Source of the DNA: a virus
Virus record (IMG/VR): IMGVR_UViG_3300043449_000945
Location: 1-26,736 of that record
Length of the DNA: 26,736 bases
Direction: 5' to 3' (one strand)
Made by a program: the position numbers and the translations under genes. The notes under the pieces were generated by a model. That model did no database searches, was not told the origin of the DNA, and saw only the letters and a program-made list of their open reading frames with translations. Positions 13,233-22,203 of the stretch are shown piece by piece; the first letter of the stretch is position 1; each line of letters starts with the position of its first letter.

Positions 13233-15902
13233 TCAGTCAAAGTCAAAAAGTTTATTAAAAGTATTCTTCTCATGCGTTTTACTTAGGTCCCAATCTAGAA
13301 CTCCTATAAGGTTACCGATCTTGTTATCAATAATAGTTGACTCCATTTCTGCATCGTCAAAAGGTAATTCCTTAAACCATTGGGGTAACCTAAGCTCATC
13401 AACTGGGTATGCAACAGAAGTATATCCCATTGGGTTTGATCTCAATTTACAAACAATAACTTTTGATCCATCACTAATCGGAATAGAATAATGATCATTA
13501 TACAATCTCTTTAGTGTGTTCCAGTTAATACTTGCTCTAACATGACCAGGCATATTTGCCTTGCCTTGTTTTTGCTCCTTTTTCATGTACTCAGTAATAT
13601 TGTTTGCTCTCTTAGGAGATCCTTTTTCCCACCCTGGTCTGCTCTTAAAGTCTGTTCTAAATGCTGTAATCATATCGAGAATTTCATTTTCTTCTGCATT
13701 ATTTAGAACGCGGTCTAGAACCTTACTTAAAAACTCCTGCATAAATTCTGGAGTATCTGATCTCTTAAGATCGAGCCCCATAGCTTTGATCTCACCTGGC
13801 TTATCACCGTTGTCATATCGTTTACCTTCCTTATCATAATAAAGAACAGCATAACGCTTCTTAGTAATAAACAAGCCCTTGGACGCAACAATTTCACGGC
13901 CACCTTTGATAACCTCACCGCGGCTTTTTGGACAGTGAAATGATTGCAACATAAAGTTACAAAATGTTCTGTTAACTTCATCTGCTATTTGATCATAGAG
14001 GCTAATGACATTATCTTTGGTCCAAGGAATGTTTCCGCTTTCAATATCTTTCTTTAATACATTATAAGCAGAAAAATACACGGAGTCGGTATCACCGTAA
14101 ATGATTGCCTTACCCACATGGTCATATTCGCCTGTAACGATTTCATTAACCTTACTAGCCATATGCTTGGCGATCTGTCTACCAACTAGTGTAGTTGACT
14201 GTCCAATACGCTTATCAAAGAATCGGCAACCAGGATTAAGAATAGCACCATACAAACTGTTTAGGTTAATCTTCTTAACTAGCTGGCGCTTGTCCCAAAA
14301 CGCATATTCGACTTTATTGTCTGCCTTTAGAGCTTCTTTGGCTTTCGCCTGTAGTTCTTTACGTTCAGCATACCAACGCTTTAGCAGTCCGGGAATAACA
14401 CCTTCGAACTCATGTGTAAAGATAGTACCGTTCGAAGTTAGCATCCAAGGGTTGTTACTATCAAATATTAGCTTGTTAATCTCAGCGCCACTCATTACAG
14501 TGGATTCGCCATTTTCCCAATCAACAGTAATATCTTCAGCTTTGTCGTTAGACATAACCCAGTCATACTCAAACGTGCCAAACATTCCTTCCCATGCTGC
14601 TGCAAAGCTCTTTTTGTGTAGGCGCATCTGAGTTTCAATGTATTCGTCTGTCTTTGTTGGACGTAACTGCCCAACGATAGTTTCTGGAGCCATGTTTAGG
14701 GCTCTAATTGCTGAGGGATACAGTGAGTTAATATCAATACTGCCAATGTCGTTGTGCAATCCTTTCTTAGGATAAGCAACGTAAGCACCTGCGGCTTGGG
14801 TGTTCTCATCATCGTCACGCTTTGGACGATTGGGAACAATTAGTCCACGACGGTGTGCTTCGTTAATAATTGCCTGTTCAGTAACAGCAACAGCGCCCAT
14901 TGTGGTTTGTAGCAAAACAGTATTAGCATGAGCAAGTTCGTTGCTAAGGTCAATAAATCTTAACTTGTCATCTAGCTTATTTAGAAGTGCAACGTCTTGT
15001 CTGTTATACTCAATAAACTTGCGGAAATCATTGTTATACAGTTGATCAAGAGTACCTTCATACACAGTCTTACGCTCACCGATTTCCATTTCACCGATAG
15101 CATCGAGTCGATAAGTGTGCCTCTCTTCATAAGTGTATTTGCGATAAAGTTCAAGACTATCTAGATGCACACGACCAACAAAGTCATATGTAACCATTTG
15201 ACGTCCAAACTTTTCAAACTCACGCTTCTTTGGAAATTCATTCCACAAGCAGAACCGTCTTGTGTCCTCTTTACTTAGAACACGAGCAATTCTGTTTACA
15301 GTGTAAGGAACGTCGTAGCCTTCGCTGTTCCAACCGCTTAGAATATCTGCGTCGTCAATTAAGTCCAAGAACGTCTCTAACATATCTGATTCATGTTCAA
15401 ATACGTAGCAGTCGCTAAACTCCTTACACATTTCTTCAGCTTTAGGTACTGAAAGTCCTTTAGGGGGAACGGATAGTGTTACTAACCTGTTGAGCCATTT
15501 AAGATGAACAGATATTGCTGTAATGCCCATAAAAGGGTCGCCAGGATCAGCAAAGCCACGTTCAGGATCAAAGTCAGTCTCAATATCGAAAAATGCAATA
15601 TGTAGTTCTGGAGCATCGATGTTTAGATAATTGTCTTCTAAACATCTAAAAATTGGATTAATATCACTTTCATAAAGTCTTTTGCCGTTGTGTATCTTTA
15701 GCTCTTTATGAAAGTCCTTTTTGTTACGTGCGCTAACACGCCCTAACTTTTCTCCATAGACACTTTCGTATTTGCCTTTTGGATCTGGATAATAAAAAAC
15801 ATAACGTGCAGGATATTCTTTGTATTGTCTCTTACCGTTTTGGCGCTCAACAATCTTAATTACGTCGTTATTTCTGTCAAATATACCGTCAATATAACTC
15901 AT
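13233..15902 (-). CDS. 43: family B DNA polymerase (gp43-like)
   Basis: An 889-residue replicative polymerase (T4 gp43 is 898 aa) with intact exonuclease and polymerase sites. Proofreading motifs: ExoI AFFDIETDFDPE (Asp106, Glu108), ExoII GWNSEGYDVPYT (Asn192-Asp197), ExoIII YNRQDVALLNKL (Tyr299, Asp303). Polymerase motifs: A SIDINSLYPSAI (Asp390), B KKINLNSLYGA (543-552), C IYGDTDSVYFS (Asp604, Asp606). KKRYAVLYYDKEG follows in the palm/thumb. The C-terminus ends TFNKLFDFD, which resembles a clamp-binding tail, consistent with the clamp gene next door. The ATG at 15902 has a GGGAG upstream. No intein or intron interrupts it, although this gene is a common homing target in phages. Confidence 0.97.
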   Translation of the reverse strand: MSYIDGIFDRNNDVIKIVERQNGKRQYKEYPARYVFYYPDPKGKYESVYGEKLGRVSARNKKDFHKELKIHNGKRLYESDINPIFRCLEDNYLNIDAPELHIAFFDIETDFDPERGFADPGDPFMGITAISVHLKWLNRLVTLSVPPKGLSVPKAEEMCKEFSDCYVFEHESDMLETFLDLIDDADILSGWNSEGYDVPYTVNRIARVLSKEDTRRFCLWNEFPKKREFEKFGRQMVTYDFVGRVHLDSLELYRKYTYEERHTYRLDAIGEMEIGERKTVYEGTLDQLYNNDFRKFIEYNRQDVALLNKLDDKLRFIDLSNELAHANTVLLQTTMGAVAVTEQAIINEAHRRGLIVPNRPKRDDDENTQAAGAYVAYPKKGLHNDIGSIDINSLYPSAIRALNMAPETIVGQLRPTKTDEYIETQMRLHKKSFAAAWEGMFGTFEYDWVMSNDKAEDITVDWENGESTVMSGAEINKLIFDSNNPWMLTSNGTIFTHEFEGVIPGLLKRWYAERKELQAKAKEALKADNKVEYAFWDKRQLVKKINLNSLYGAILNPGCRFFDKRIGQSTTLVGRQIAKHMASKVNEIVTGEYDHVGKAIIYGDTDSVYFSAYNVLKKDIESGNIPWTKDNVISLYDQIADEVNRTFCNFMLQSFHCPKSRGEVIKGGREIVASKGLFITKKRYAVLYYDKEGKRYDNGDKPGEIKAMGLDLKRSDTPEFMQEFLSKVLDRVLNNAEENEILDMITAFRTDFKSRPGWEKGSPKRANNITEYMKKEQKQGKANMPGHVRASINWNTLKRLYNDHYSIPISDGSKVIVCKLRSNPMGYTSVAYPVDELRLPQWFKELPFDDAEMESTIIDNKIGNLIGVLDWDLSKTHEKNTFNKLFDFD

Positions 15903-15961
15903 TTGTTCTCCCGCGGCTTCTGGCCCGCATACCTTCTACATGTTGCTTAAGGCAACGACTC

Positions 15962-16186
15962 TTAAAAAATAAGCCCAGCAATAAAAATAAGATTAACACC
16001 GGCATTAATAATTATAATAGTTTTCTCTTTCCAAAGAAACCCAATTATTGTCCAAAGTGTATTAGAAAAGATATATCCATAAGCATAATATGGATAGTAA
16101 TTACGAGAAGCCATAAAAGCAGAGATTAGCACACAGAATGTTCCAATCCAGGCTAACCACTGATATGGCTTCTCGTCAGTTGTCAA
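15962..16186 (-). CDS. small three-helix membrane protein, 74 aa
   Basis: Three hydrophobic segments are visible: LAWIGTFCVLISAFMA (about 11-26), YAYGYIFSNTLWTIIGFLW (about 34-52) and TIIIINAGVNLIFIAGLIF (56-74), with only short charged loops (SRNYY, KEK). It is probably an inner-membrane protein of the infected cell. The family is not recognised; the layout vaguely recalls small host-like membrane proteins of the PnuC or SemiSWEET type, but no signature supports this. The ATG at 16186 overlaps the stop of the DsbA-like gene by ATGA. A 59-base gap follows before the polymerase start. Confidence 0.75.
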   Translation of the reverse strand: MTTDEKPYQWLAWIGTFCVLISAFMASRNYYPYYAYGYIFSNTLWTIIGFLWKEKTIIIINAGVNLIFIAGLIF

Positions 16187-16440
16187 TGATCTCGTCCAAC
16201 TGTTATAAGAATGTTTTCAAGCTCGTTAAACTCATCCTGTGCGTCATTGAAGTTACGCTTGTGGGCAACGTTAACTGCCTTAGTTAAAAGACTTGGCTTA
16301 ATATCAAGTTCCTCGGCGATGCTCTTAATAGTGTCTCTAAGACCTCCCTTAAGATCATCTACTTCCTGTAAAACTGCAACGCCTTGGTCAATCACACTTA
16401 ACAACTTAGCCTTTTCCTCAGGCCCATAAACACGACTCAT
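16183..16440 (-). CDS. DsbA-like dsDNA-binding late-transcription protein
   Basis: An 85-residue all-helical, charged protein. Residues ~20-75 (LQEVDDLKGGLRDTIKSIAE, LDIKPSLLTKAVNVAHKRNF, DAQDEFNELENIL) match the layout of T4 DsbA (89 aa), a dsDNA-binding protein that stimulates late promoters: a helical hairpin, then 'l..K.f.k...v.hK.nf' and an acidic helix. The similarity is judged by eye and moderate. The start at 16440 has a strong AAGGAG eight to ten bases upstream. The presence of late-type promoter boxes elsewhere in the window fits such a factor. In T4 the gene lies beside rnh and gene 33; here it is upstream of a membrane protein and the polymerase. Confidence 0.6.
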   Translation of the reverse strand: MSRVYGPEEKAKLLSVIDQGVAVLQEVDDLKGGLRDTIKSIAEELDIKPSLLTKAVNVAHKRNFNDAQDEFNELENILITVGRDH

Positions 16441-16467
16441 GCTTTTCTCCTTATGTATAATATACTA

Positions 16468-17046
16468 TCAATTCATCTCAGATTCAAGATTCCAGGTTAA
16501 ACTAGAACCTAAATCTACAAGTTTAACTCGATCTTCAAAATCATATCCCATAGTAACCACTTTATCGCCTAGCATATAGTCAGCAGGGCTTGCTCCCCAT
16601 TTTTCTGTCCAATCTATAAGTTTTTTAGCACCACTTGGTTTTAAAATGTAGGCATGAGCACCTTCGTGCCAGTTACCTGTAGCAGCAGGTTTAGATACCC
16701 TAAATCCATGTAGCTTAATTACGTCAGTATTCTTTAGGGACCAAAGTGGTCCTTTGCAAAAAAGAACATCGCTTTCAAAAATAGCAATAGGCTCGTTCAG
16801 TTTTAAACAGCGTTTCCAAAGTTCATAATGACTTGCAAAACATCCTTTAACTCCTGGACGTAAAAATTGGTCTGCTCCCTTTTGGTATCGCTGATCGATT
16901 TTAAAAGGAAACGGCGTAGTTAGACCATTATATCCAGCAAAGAACTCAATCGGTTCCCATTTATTCCGTATAGCACTTTCTTTGAGAATAGGAAGGTGCT
17001 CTTCTGTCTTTTTATGCCCAGGCAAATAAATTACAAATGATTTCAT
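16468..17046 (-). CDS. family 25 (LPS-type) glycosyltransferase
   Basis: A 192-residue GT25-like enzyme; bacterial relatives transfer sugars such as galactose onto lipooligosaccharide. Motifs: the N-terminal FVIYLPGHKKTEEHL, GCFASHYELWKRC (68-80, the family 'G.i.cf.SH...w' block), AIFESDVLF (88-96, an acidic metal site in the place of the usual E-D-D), GAHAYILKPSGAKKLI (129-144) and PADYMLGD (154-161). The family core is intact though short. The gene lies on the opposite strand to the glycan cassette starting 46 bases away and has its own late-type box (17069-17076). It could glycosylate host surface, a virion protein or DNA; the substrate cannot be told. Confidence 0.82.
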   Translation of the reverse strand: MKSFVIYLPGHKKTEEHLPILKESAIRNKWEPIEFFAGYNGLTTPFPFKIDQRYQKGADQFLRPGVKGCFASHYELWKRCLKLNEPIAIFESDVLFCKGPLWSLKNTDVIKLHGFRVSKPAATGNWHEGAHAYILKPSGAKKLIDWTEKWGASPADYMLGDKVVTMGYDFEDRVKLVDLGSSLTWNLESEMN

Positions 17047-17068
17047 GATAGGTACTTTTTAAAAGAAT

Positions 17069-17076
17069 ATTTATCA
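17069..17076 (-). promoter_or_regulatory. T4-like late promoter box GATAAATA
   Basis: Minus-strand GATAAATAT lies 22 bases before the ATG of the family-25 glycosyltransferase, in the 45-base divergent gap between the two strands. On the plus strand the same gap holds only a CTAAATAT box (17081-17088), three bases from the first cassette ATG, and no good sigma70 hexamers. Confidence 0.55.
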
Positions 17077-17091
17077 TACACTAAATATCTC

Positions 17092-17856
17092 ATGATTTCA
17101 ATCGTAATGGCTTATTACAACAGAATTTCGCTGCTCAGATTTACTTTGAAGACTTTTTTACTATCTAATGCATCTGATTACGAAATTATAATAGTTGATG
17201 ATTTTAGTGATTCAGCACATGATCCGAATTTGTTGAAAGATGAGTTTCCAACACTACCTATTCGAATTATTAAAATGAGTGACTTAGGAGAAAAGACTTG
17301 GTGTAATCCTTGTATTCCTTATAATGTTGGATTTAGAGCCAGTGTAGGTGACAAAATTATTATCCAAAATCCAGAATGTTGCCACTTAGGTGATGTAATA
17401 AGTTATACAAGTGAAAATTTAACAGATGAAAATTATTTGAGTTATCATTGTTATGCTTGTAAAGAATCTGATCTCGATATCTTACATAACGGCGGCATAA
17501 TAGACATGCCAAATGAGAAAGACGAATGGTTTTGGTCGGGATGGTACAATCATAAAGAATATAGACCAGCATCGTTTCACTTCACAACTGCTATTACAAG
17601 AAATAATTTAAAAAAGTTAAACGGATTTGATGAGAGATTTGCTCATGGAATCGGATACGATGACAATGAATTTATTATTCGTGTTAAGCGTCTAGGGCTT
17701 AAGATTGATTATGTTGAAGATCCAATGGTAGTGCATCAGTTTCATGCAAAAATTAATTCTTTTACACCTGATAAATTAAACAACGAAACTTTTTACAAGG
17801 AAACAAAAGGTAACAAAAGTTTGATTAGAGTTGAAAATCAAGCAAATATTGTTTGA
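17092..17856 (+). CDS. family 2 glycosyltransferase
   Basis: A 254-residue GT-A/GT2 enzyme. SIVMAYYNRISLLRFTLKTF (3-22) opens the nucleotide-binding fold and IIIVDDFSD (32-40) is the first acidic site. The position of the usual DXD is occupied by QNPECCH (92-98), which lacks the standard aspartates. The acceptor-side motif LNGFDERFAHGIGYDDNEF (176-194) is well preserved and includes the likely catalytic Asp pair. It is the first gene of the plus-strand glycan cassette. No Shine-Dalgarno is evident. It is probably cytoplasmic; donor and acceptor are unknown. Confidence 0.87.
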   Translation: MISIVMAYYNRISLLRFTLKTFLLSNASDYEIIIVDDFSDSAHDPNLLKDEFPTLPIRIIKMSDLGEKTWCNPCIPYNVGFRASVGDKIIIQNPECCHLGDVISYTSENLTDENYLSYHCYACKESDLDILHNGGIIDMPNEKDEWFWSGWYNHKEYRPASFHFTTAITRNNLKKLNGFDERFAHGIGYDDNEFIIRVKRLGLKIDYVEDPMVVHQFHAKINSFTPDKLNNETFYKETKGNKSLIRVENQANIV

Positions 17857-17887
17857 AAACATAACTAAATGGTTTTATAATCACTAG

Positions 17888-18979
17888 ATGAGTAAAAAAT
17901 TAAAAATTCTAACAATTCTTGGTACACGCCCGGAAATTATAAGACTATCTGTTATAATTCCTAAATTAGATCAACTGTGTGATCATCATGTTTTACATAC
18001 AGGACAGAACTATGATGAAAAATTAAATGATGTTTTCTTTAAAGAGCTAGGTCTAAGAGCACCTAACTATGTAATTGATAGTAAATCAAATACGTTTTCT
18101 GAACAACTAGGCAAGATTTTAGTTGGTGTAGAACAGTACCTAACAAGTTTTCAGCCAGATCGTGTGCTAATTTTAGGTGACACTAATTCTGGATTAGCTG
18201 CAATCATTTGTGAGCGTATGGGAATTCCAGTCTATCACATGGAAGCAGGAAACAGATGTTATGACAACTTAGTTCCAGAAGAGAAAAACCGTAGAATTAT
18301 AGATTCAATTTCAACTGTGAATTTGCCTTACACAAATTTAAGCAGAGAGAATTTGCTTAGAGAAGGAATTGCAAACAATAGAATTTTTGTAACTGGCAAT
18401 CCTATTAACGAAGTTCTAAATGTTTATCAAAGCTCAATAGAAAAATCAATAATCTTAGATCAGTTAGGGCTTGAGGAAAACAAATATATTATTGCTACAG
18501 CACATAGAGCAGAAAATGTCGATAATGATGAAAGACTAAAAAATATTTTTGAGAGTTTTGTTGAGATTTCAAATGAATACAAGATAGTTTTTAGCTGCCA
18601 TCCCCGAACTAAACAAAAGTTAGAAAAGTTCGGTATTGATACATCTAATCCAAATATTATTATAGTTGAACCTCTTGGGTTTTTTGATTTTGTGCAACTA
18701 GAGTTTCACAGTCGTATGGCGATCACAGACTCCGGAACTGTACAAGAAGAAATGTGTATATTTGGAATACCTACAATAACAATCAGAGCAACTACCGAAC
18801 GTCCTGAAACTGTGTGGTGCGGATCAAATATCGTTAGCGGGTTAAATAAAGAGAGAATAATACACTGTTATAATCGAATGAAAAATAACAATGTAGTTTG
18901 GGAAAGACCTGCAGGGTATACTAAAGATAATGTGTCTGACGTAGTAGTTAATATCTTGCTTTCAAATTCGGAGAAATAA
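17888..18979 (+). CDS. UDP-N-acetylglucosamine 2-epimerase family (WecB/FnlC/WbvD-like)
   Basis: A 363-residue non-hydrolysing 2-epimerase. All family motifs are present: GTRPE (12-16), HTGQNYD (37-43), ILGDTNS (95-101), HMEAGNR (117-123), PEEKNRRIID (130-139), ATAHRAEN (203-210), CHPRT (237-241), DSGTVQEE (281-288, usually DSGGxQEE) and TTERPE (302-307). Alone this could be WecB (UDP-ManNAc formation). Together with the dehydratase at 21217 and the reductase at 22200 it fits the last step of UDP-L-FucNAc or UDP-L-QuiNAc synthesis (FnlC or WbvD). A 31-base gap separates it from the GT2 gene; no strong ribosome site is seen. Its stop directly abuts the GTG start of the next gene. Confidence 0.93.
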   Translation: MSKKLKILTILGTRPEIIRLSVIIPKLDQLCDHHVLHTGQNYDEKLNDVFFKELGLRAPNYVIDSKSNTFSEQLGKILVGVEQYLTSFQPDRVLILGDTNSGLAAIICERMGIPVYHMEAGNRCYDNLVPEEKNRRIIDSISTVNLPYTNLSRENLLREGIANNRIFVTGNPINEVLNVYQSSIEKSIILDQLGLEENKYIIATAHRAENVDNDERLKNIFESFVEISNEYKIVFSCHPRTKQKLEKFGIDTSNPNIIIVEPLGFFDFVQLEFHSRMAITDSGTVQEEMCIFGIPTITIRATTERPETVWCGSNIVSGLNKERIIHCYNRMKNNNVVWERPAGYTKDNVSDVVVNILLSNSEK

Positions 18980-19633
18980 GTGAACTTAAATCAGTATAAA
19001 GAGTTATTTGAGCAATATAAGTTGCTGTCAGGTGAAAACTATTACGAAGATGGTAAAGAACAGTTCTTTGAAAAATATGGTGAACCGAGAGGTGGCTCTG
19101 CTCAATTAATATGTGAGTTTCGAACTCTACTAGAATATTATATCGACTTACAACCTAAAACAATATTAGAAATAGGAACATATCACGGTGGAACTCTTTG
19201 GTACTGGGTTAAATATGCTCCGCTTAATGCGTTAATAATTAGCATCGACGTAAATCATGAACAATGTCATTTATGGAATGAAATAGAAGCTATGAGACCT
19301 GATATTACGTTAGTAAAGATCACAGCAAACTCTGATGATCCTAAAACTCTAGAAAGAGTCATGGGATTAACTGACGAATTAGATTTTGTTTTTATAGACG
19401 GATATCATCATTTTCCAGTAGTGAGAACAGATTGGGAAATGTATGGAAAGAAGTCTAAAGTGTGTGCATTTCATGATATAGGGTCAGGATTTGATTTTGA
19501 TAATCCGCAAGATATTAGAGTATTGTGGAATGAAATTACGCAAGAATATACAAATACCTTATCAATGATTAGAAGAGAACCAACTGATCTTTGTTATGGA
19601 ATAGGAATAGTTGAACTCGGAGAAAATAAATGA
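18980..19633 (+). CDS. class I SAM-dependent methyltransferase
   Basis: A 217-residue Rossmann methyltransferase of the Methyltransf_24/cephalosporin-hydroxylase-like group. TILEIGTYHGGTLWYW (61-76) is the SAM-binding glycine loop, SIDVN (88-92) holds the ribose-binding Asp, and LDFVFIDGYHHFPVVRTDW (134-152) is the typical metal-linked 'fiDG.H.y..v..D' segment, followed by FHDIGSG (164-170). The start is GTG, directly after the preceding stop, with a GGAG just upstream (18970-18973); the end overlaps the next gene by ATGA. In a glycan cassette it probably O-methylates a sugar. Confidence 0.85.
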   Translation: MNLNQYKELFEQYKLLSGENYYEDGKEQFFEKYGEPRGGSAQLICEFRTLLEYYIDLQPKTILEIGTYHGGTLWYWVKYAPLNALIISIDVNHEQCHLWNEIEAMRPDITLVKITANSDDPKTLERVMGLTDELDFVFIDGYHHFPVVRTDWEMYGKKSKVCAFHDIGSGFDFDNPQDIRVLWNEITQEYTNTLSMIRREPTDLCYGIGIVELGENK

Positions 19634-20475
19634 CAATATATCTAGCACCTGAGGTTGCAAGCGGATTAGGAGAAGATACTTTTTGGACTTGGTTTAAGCG
19701 TGAAGTTCCGGAGTCACAGTGGTATGATGCCTCAATACCTATTACTGACAATGATGTTATTTTAAGATACTCTACTACAGGGTCATCATTACATCCTAAG
19801 CAGACAATTTGTTTGCTATGGGAGCTTTATCCTGAAATGAATGCCATGCTGAACACTAATGAATGGGATTGGAGAGTTAATGTCATTAATGAATCAATTA
19901 GAACTTCCAGAAAATGCACAGTCGCTAGTGAAATCATGCTTCCTTATTATGATCATGCTGATACTGTAGATGTGTTACCTCTTGCACTTGATACAGAGGT
20001 ATTCAAGCCACTTAACAACAAAGAAGAGTTAAGAAAGAAGTATGATCTCCCACTTGATAAGACTATCGGCGTTTGGGGTGGAACGACTCATTTAATGAAG
20101 GGCTTTGATAGATTTTTAGAATATAAGGAAGCTAATCCTAATATTCATTGGATTGTAATATGGAAGTGGTGGCAGGAAGCACAACCTGTTGACGGTTGCA
20201 GTAATTATGTTCAGATACCGCAAACACAAATGAACGAATTGTTTAATTGTGGTGACTTCTTTTTATCCACAAGCCGCTTACGCCCATACTTTATGACAGA
20301 GTGGGAAGCTCTAGCAGCAAATATGAAGTTTGTGTTTACTCATCCTATAGAAAAGGATTTTGTTCCAGGTAAGAACCCAAGGCAGCAAGTACTAGACTTG
20401 GGTTGGGATCGTATAACTGCAAAGCAAACATGGTTAGATTATATTAATAATTTTATTGCAGAGAATAATGCATGA
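19630..20475 (+). CDS. GT4-like (GT-B) glycosyltransferase
   Basis: A 281-residue glycosyltransferase with a short N-terminal domain (TIYLAPEVASGLGEDTFWTW, then ICLLWELYPEMN) and a C-terminal Rossmann donor domain: DVLPLALDTEVFKPL (the hinge 'p.GvD...F.p'), KTIGVWGGTTHLMKGFDRFL, NYVQIPQTQMNELFNCGDFF and RPYFMTEWEALA, where the usual 'E.fG...lEAmA' is reduced to a Glu in TEWEALAAN. It may be a trimmed GT4 enzyme. It is ATGA-coupled to the genes on both sides. No signal peptide or membrane anchor is seen. Substrate unknown. Confidence 0.8.
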   Translation: MTIYLAPEVASGLGEDTFWTWFKREVPESQWYDASIPITDNDVILRYSTTGSSLHPKQTICLLWELYPEMNAMLNTNEWDWRVNVINESIRTSRKCTVASEIMLPYYDHADTVDVLPLALDTEVFKPLNNKEELRKKYDLPLDKTIGVWGGTTHLMKGFDRFLEYKEANPNIHWIVIWKWWQEAQPVDGCSNYVQIPQTQMNELFNCGDFFLSTSRLRPYFMTEWEALAANMKFVFTHPIEKDFVPGKNPRQQVLDLGWDRITAKQTWLDYINNFIAENNA

Positions 20476-21224
20476 TTACAATCGTTTGTTTGATTTATCG
20501 ATCAACAAAATATGCTAAGGCGGTGTATGAGAACTTACACAAATACACTCCTATGCTTTCTACAGGTGAAGCAGAATTACTCTTTGTAGCTAATGATGCT
20601 ACTCCTGAAGTTTTAAAGTTCCTAAAAGACAACAAATATCCACATATTGTTAATAACAATCCGATTTATACAGATGAACAATTATTAGAGAGAGGATATT
20701 ATCCTCCAGAGTATATTGGCAGAGTATATAGAGGATATAATCAGGGTGTTAAAGCCGCTAAAGGTGAAATTGTAGTTCTCATAAACAGTGATAATTTATT
20801 TGCACCAAATTGGTTAGAAAATTTATGTAAGCATATGGAGAGACGGTTAGTTGTCTGCTCACGATTAGTTGAGCGTAGCCATCCTGTGCATGGTGTATTT
20901 TGTATGGCATTACATGCTGATTTTGGTAGTCATCCAGACAATTTTAGAGAAAAAGAATTTATCGAATATGCTGAAAAGATAGCAACTGAATATGCAGGTG
21001 AAACTACTCCAGGTGGAGCATTTATGCCTTGCATGATTTATAAAGATGTATTTGAAAAAGTAGGCGGATATCCAGAAGGAAATAAGTCTCCATTAGGCGA
21101 TAGCAGTATGCAGACCGGTGATAAGGTATTATTTGAAAAGTTCTTTTTCACCGAAGGTATGGGGCAACTTACAATTTGTGATTCATTATCATATCATTTT
21201 AAAGAAGGCGAGCGAGATGAGTAG
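20472..21224 (+). CDS. family 2 glycosyltransferase
   Basis: A 250-residue GT-A enzyme. TIVCLIYRSTKYAKAVYENL (3-22) opens the fold; LLFVANDATPE (36-46) takes the place of the first acidic motif; GYNQGVKAAKGEIVVLINSD (88-107) followed by NLFAPNWLENL is the classical GT2 donor-site region with Asn-Ser-Asp as the DXD equivalent; TPGGAFMPCMIYKDVFEKVGG is the acceptor-side segment and leads into a conserved 'D..l..k' region (MQTGDKVLFEKFF). It overlaps the upstream gene by ATGA and the dehydratase gene by 8 bases. Confidence 0.87.
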   Translation: MITIVCLIYRSTKYAKAVYENLHKYTPMLSTGEAELLFVANDATPEVLKFLKDNKYPHIVNNNPIYTDEQLLERGYYPPEYIGRVYRGYNQGVKAAKGEIVVLINSDNLFAPNWLENLCKHMERRLVVCSRLVERSHPVHGVFCMALHADFGSHPDNFREKEFIEYAEKIATEYAGETTPGGAFMPCMIYKDVFEKVGGYPEGNKSPLGDSSMQTGDKVLFEKFFFTEGMGQLTICDSLSYHFKEGERDE

Positions 21225-22203
21225 TATATTTGACGGTGCTAGAATTTTAATCACCGGAGGAACCGGATCTTGGGGACAAACAATGACCCAGATGCTATTA
21301 GACGAACACGATGTAAAAGAAATTATTTGTTTCTCTAGAGGAGAACTACAGCAAGTTCTCATGCAACGTAAGTTCAAAAGTAATAAACTAAAATTTGTTA
21401 TTGGTGATGTTAGAGATTATGAAGCAGTAAAAGTAGCCACACGTGGTGTTGATTATATATTCCATATGGCTGCTCTTAAACATGTTCCGATTTGTGAGGA
21501 TCATCCTCAAGAAGCAATTAAAACTAATATTATTGGAACAAATAATATAGTTAATGCTGCTATTGAAAACAAGGTAAAGAAGGTTATCGATGTGTCAACT
21601 GACAAAGCGGTTGAACCTAATAACTTGTATGGTATGACTAAGTCAGTGGGCGAAAAAGTAATTATTCAAGGAAACCATTTATCGGACTATACAAAGTTTG
21701 TTTGTATTCGTGGTGGTAACGTAATGGGTTCTAATGGGTCTGTTATACCGTTGTTTATAGAGCAAATGAAAAAAGGTGAACCTATATCAATTACAGACAA
21801 TAGAATGACTCGTTTCTTTTTAACATTGAGAGAAGCGATTGAGTTAGTTATTAAAGCAGCTGAAGCAAGCCACGGTGGTGAAACGTTTGTTATGAATATG
21901 CCGTCTTGTTATATTTTAGATGTTGCTGAAGTATTAATGGAAACCTATGGAAAAGTAGATGTTGATATAATGGGTGTTCGTCCAGGTGAAAAAATGGATG
22001 AAATGTTGATCTCAGAGCACGAAGCACCTCTAGCTTATTGCTATGATAAAGATTATTACGTAATACTTCCGTCTGGAAATTCTGAGTTACATGAACTATA
22101 TATTGATTTAGAAAAGTTTCCTCGTCCAGAATTTTCTTCAAAGACATTCCTTATCAATAAGGAAAAAATACGTGAGATGTTAAGAAAAGGAAATTTCATA
22201 TGA
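21217..22203 (+). CDS. UDP-GlcNAc 4,6-dehydratase/5-epimerase family (CapD/FnlA/WbvB-like)
   Basis: A 328-residue extended SDR. ILITGGTGSWGQTMTQMLL (10-28) is the NAD(P)-binding loop. VIGDVRDYEAV and YIFHMAALKHVPICEDHP (80-97) are hallmarks of the CapD/PseB/FnlA dehydratases. VSTDKAVEPNNLYGMTK (126-142) carries the active-site Asp129/Lys130 and Tyr138...Lys142. IRGGNVMGSNGSVIPLF and TDNRMTRFFLTL are typical substrate-side segments, and GVRPGEKMDEML closes the domain. The frame is open 33 codons further upstream within the GT2 gene, but the ATG at 21217 fits the family start and has AAGAAGG just upstream. With the 2-epimerase and the reductase it suggests UDP-6-deoxy-L-HexNAc synthesis; PseB-like activity is the alternative. 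Confidence 0.9.
   Translation: MSSIFDGARILITGGTGSWGQTMTQMLLDEHDVKEIICFSRGELQQVLMQRKFKSNKLKFVIGDVRDYEAVKVATRGVDYIFHMAALKHVPICEDHPQEAIKTNIIGTNNIVNAAIENKVKKVIDVSTDKAVEPNNLYGMTKSVGEKVIIQGNHLSDYTKFVCIRGGNVMGSNGSVIPLFIEQMKKGEPISITDNRMTRFFLTLREAIELVIKAAEASHGGETFVMNMPSCYILDVAEVLMETYGKVDVDIMGVRPGEKMDEMLISEHEAPLAYCYDKDYYVILPSGNSELHELYIDLEKFPRPEFSSKTFLINKEKIREMLRKGNFI

Noticed and set aside
13561-14631. Plus-strand open frames opposite the DNA polymerase gene
   Set aside because: They are antisense shadows of a gene with all polymerase motifs; no ribosome site or recognisable protein.
15942-15956. Hairpin GTTGC-TTAAG-GCAAC between the membrane protein and the polymerase gene as a terminator
   Set aside because: The stem is only five base pairs and no T-run follows on either strand; a terminator call is not supported.
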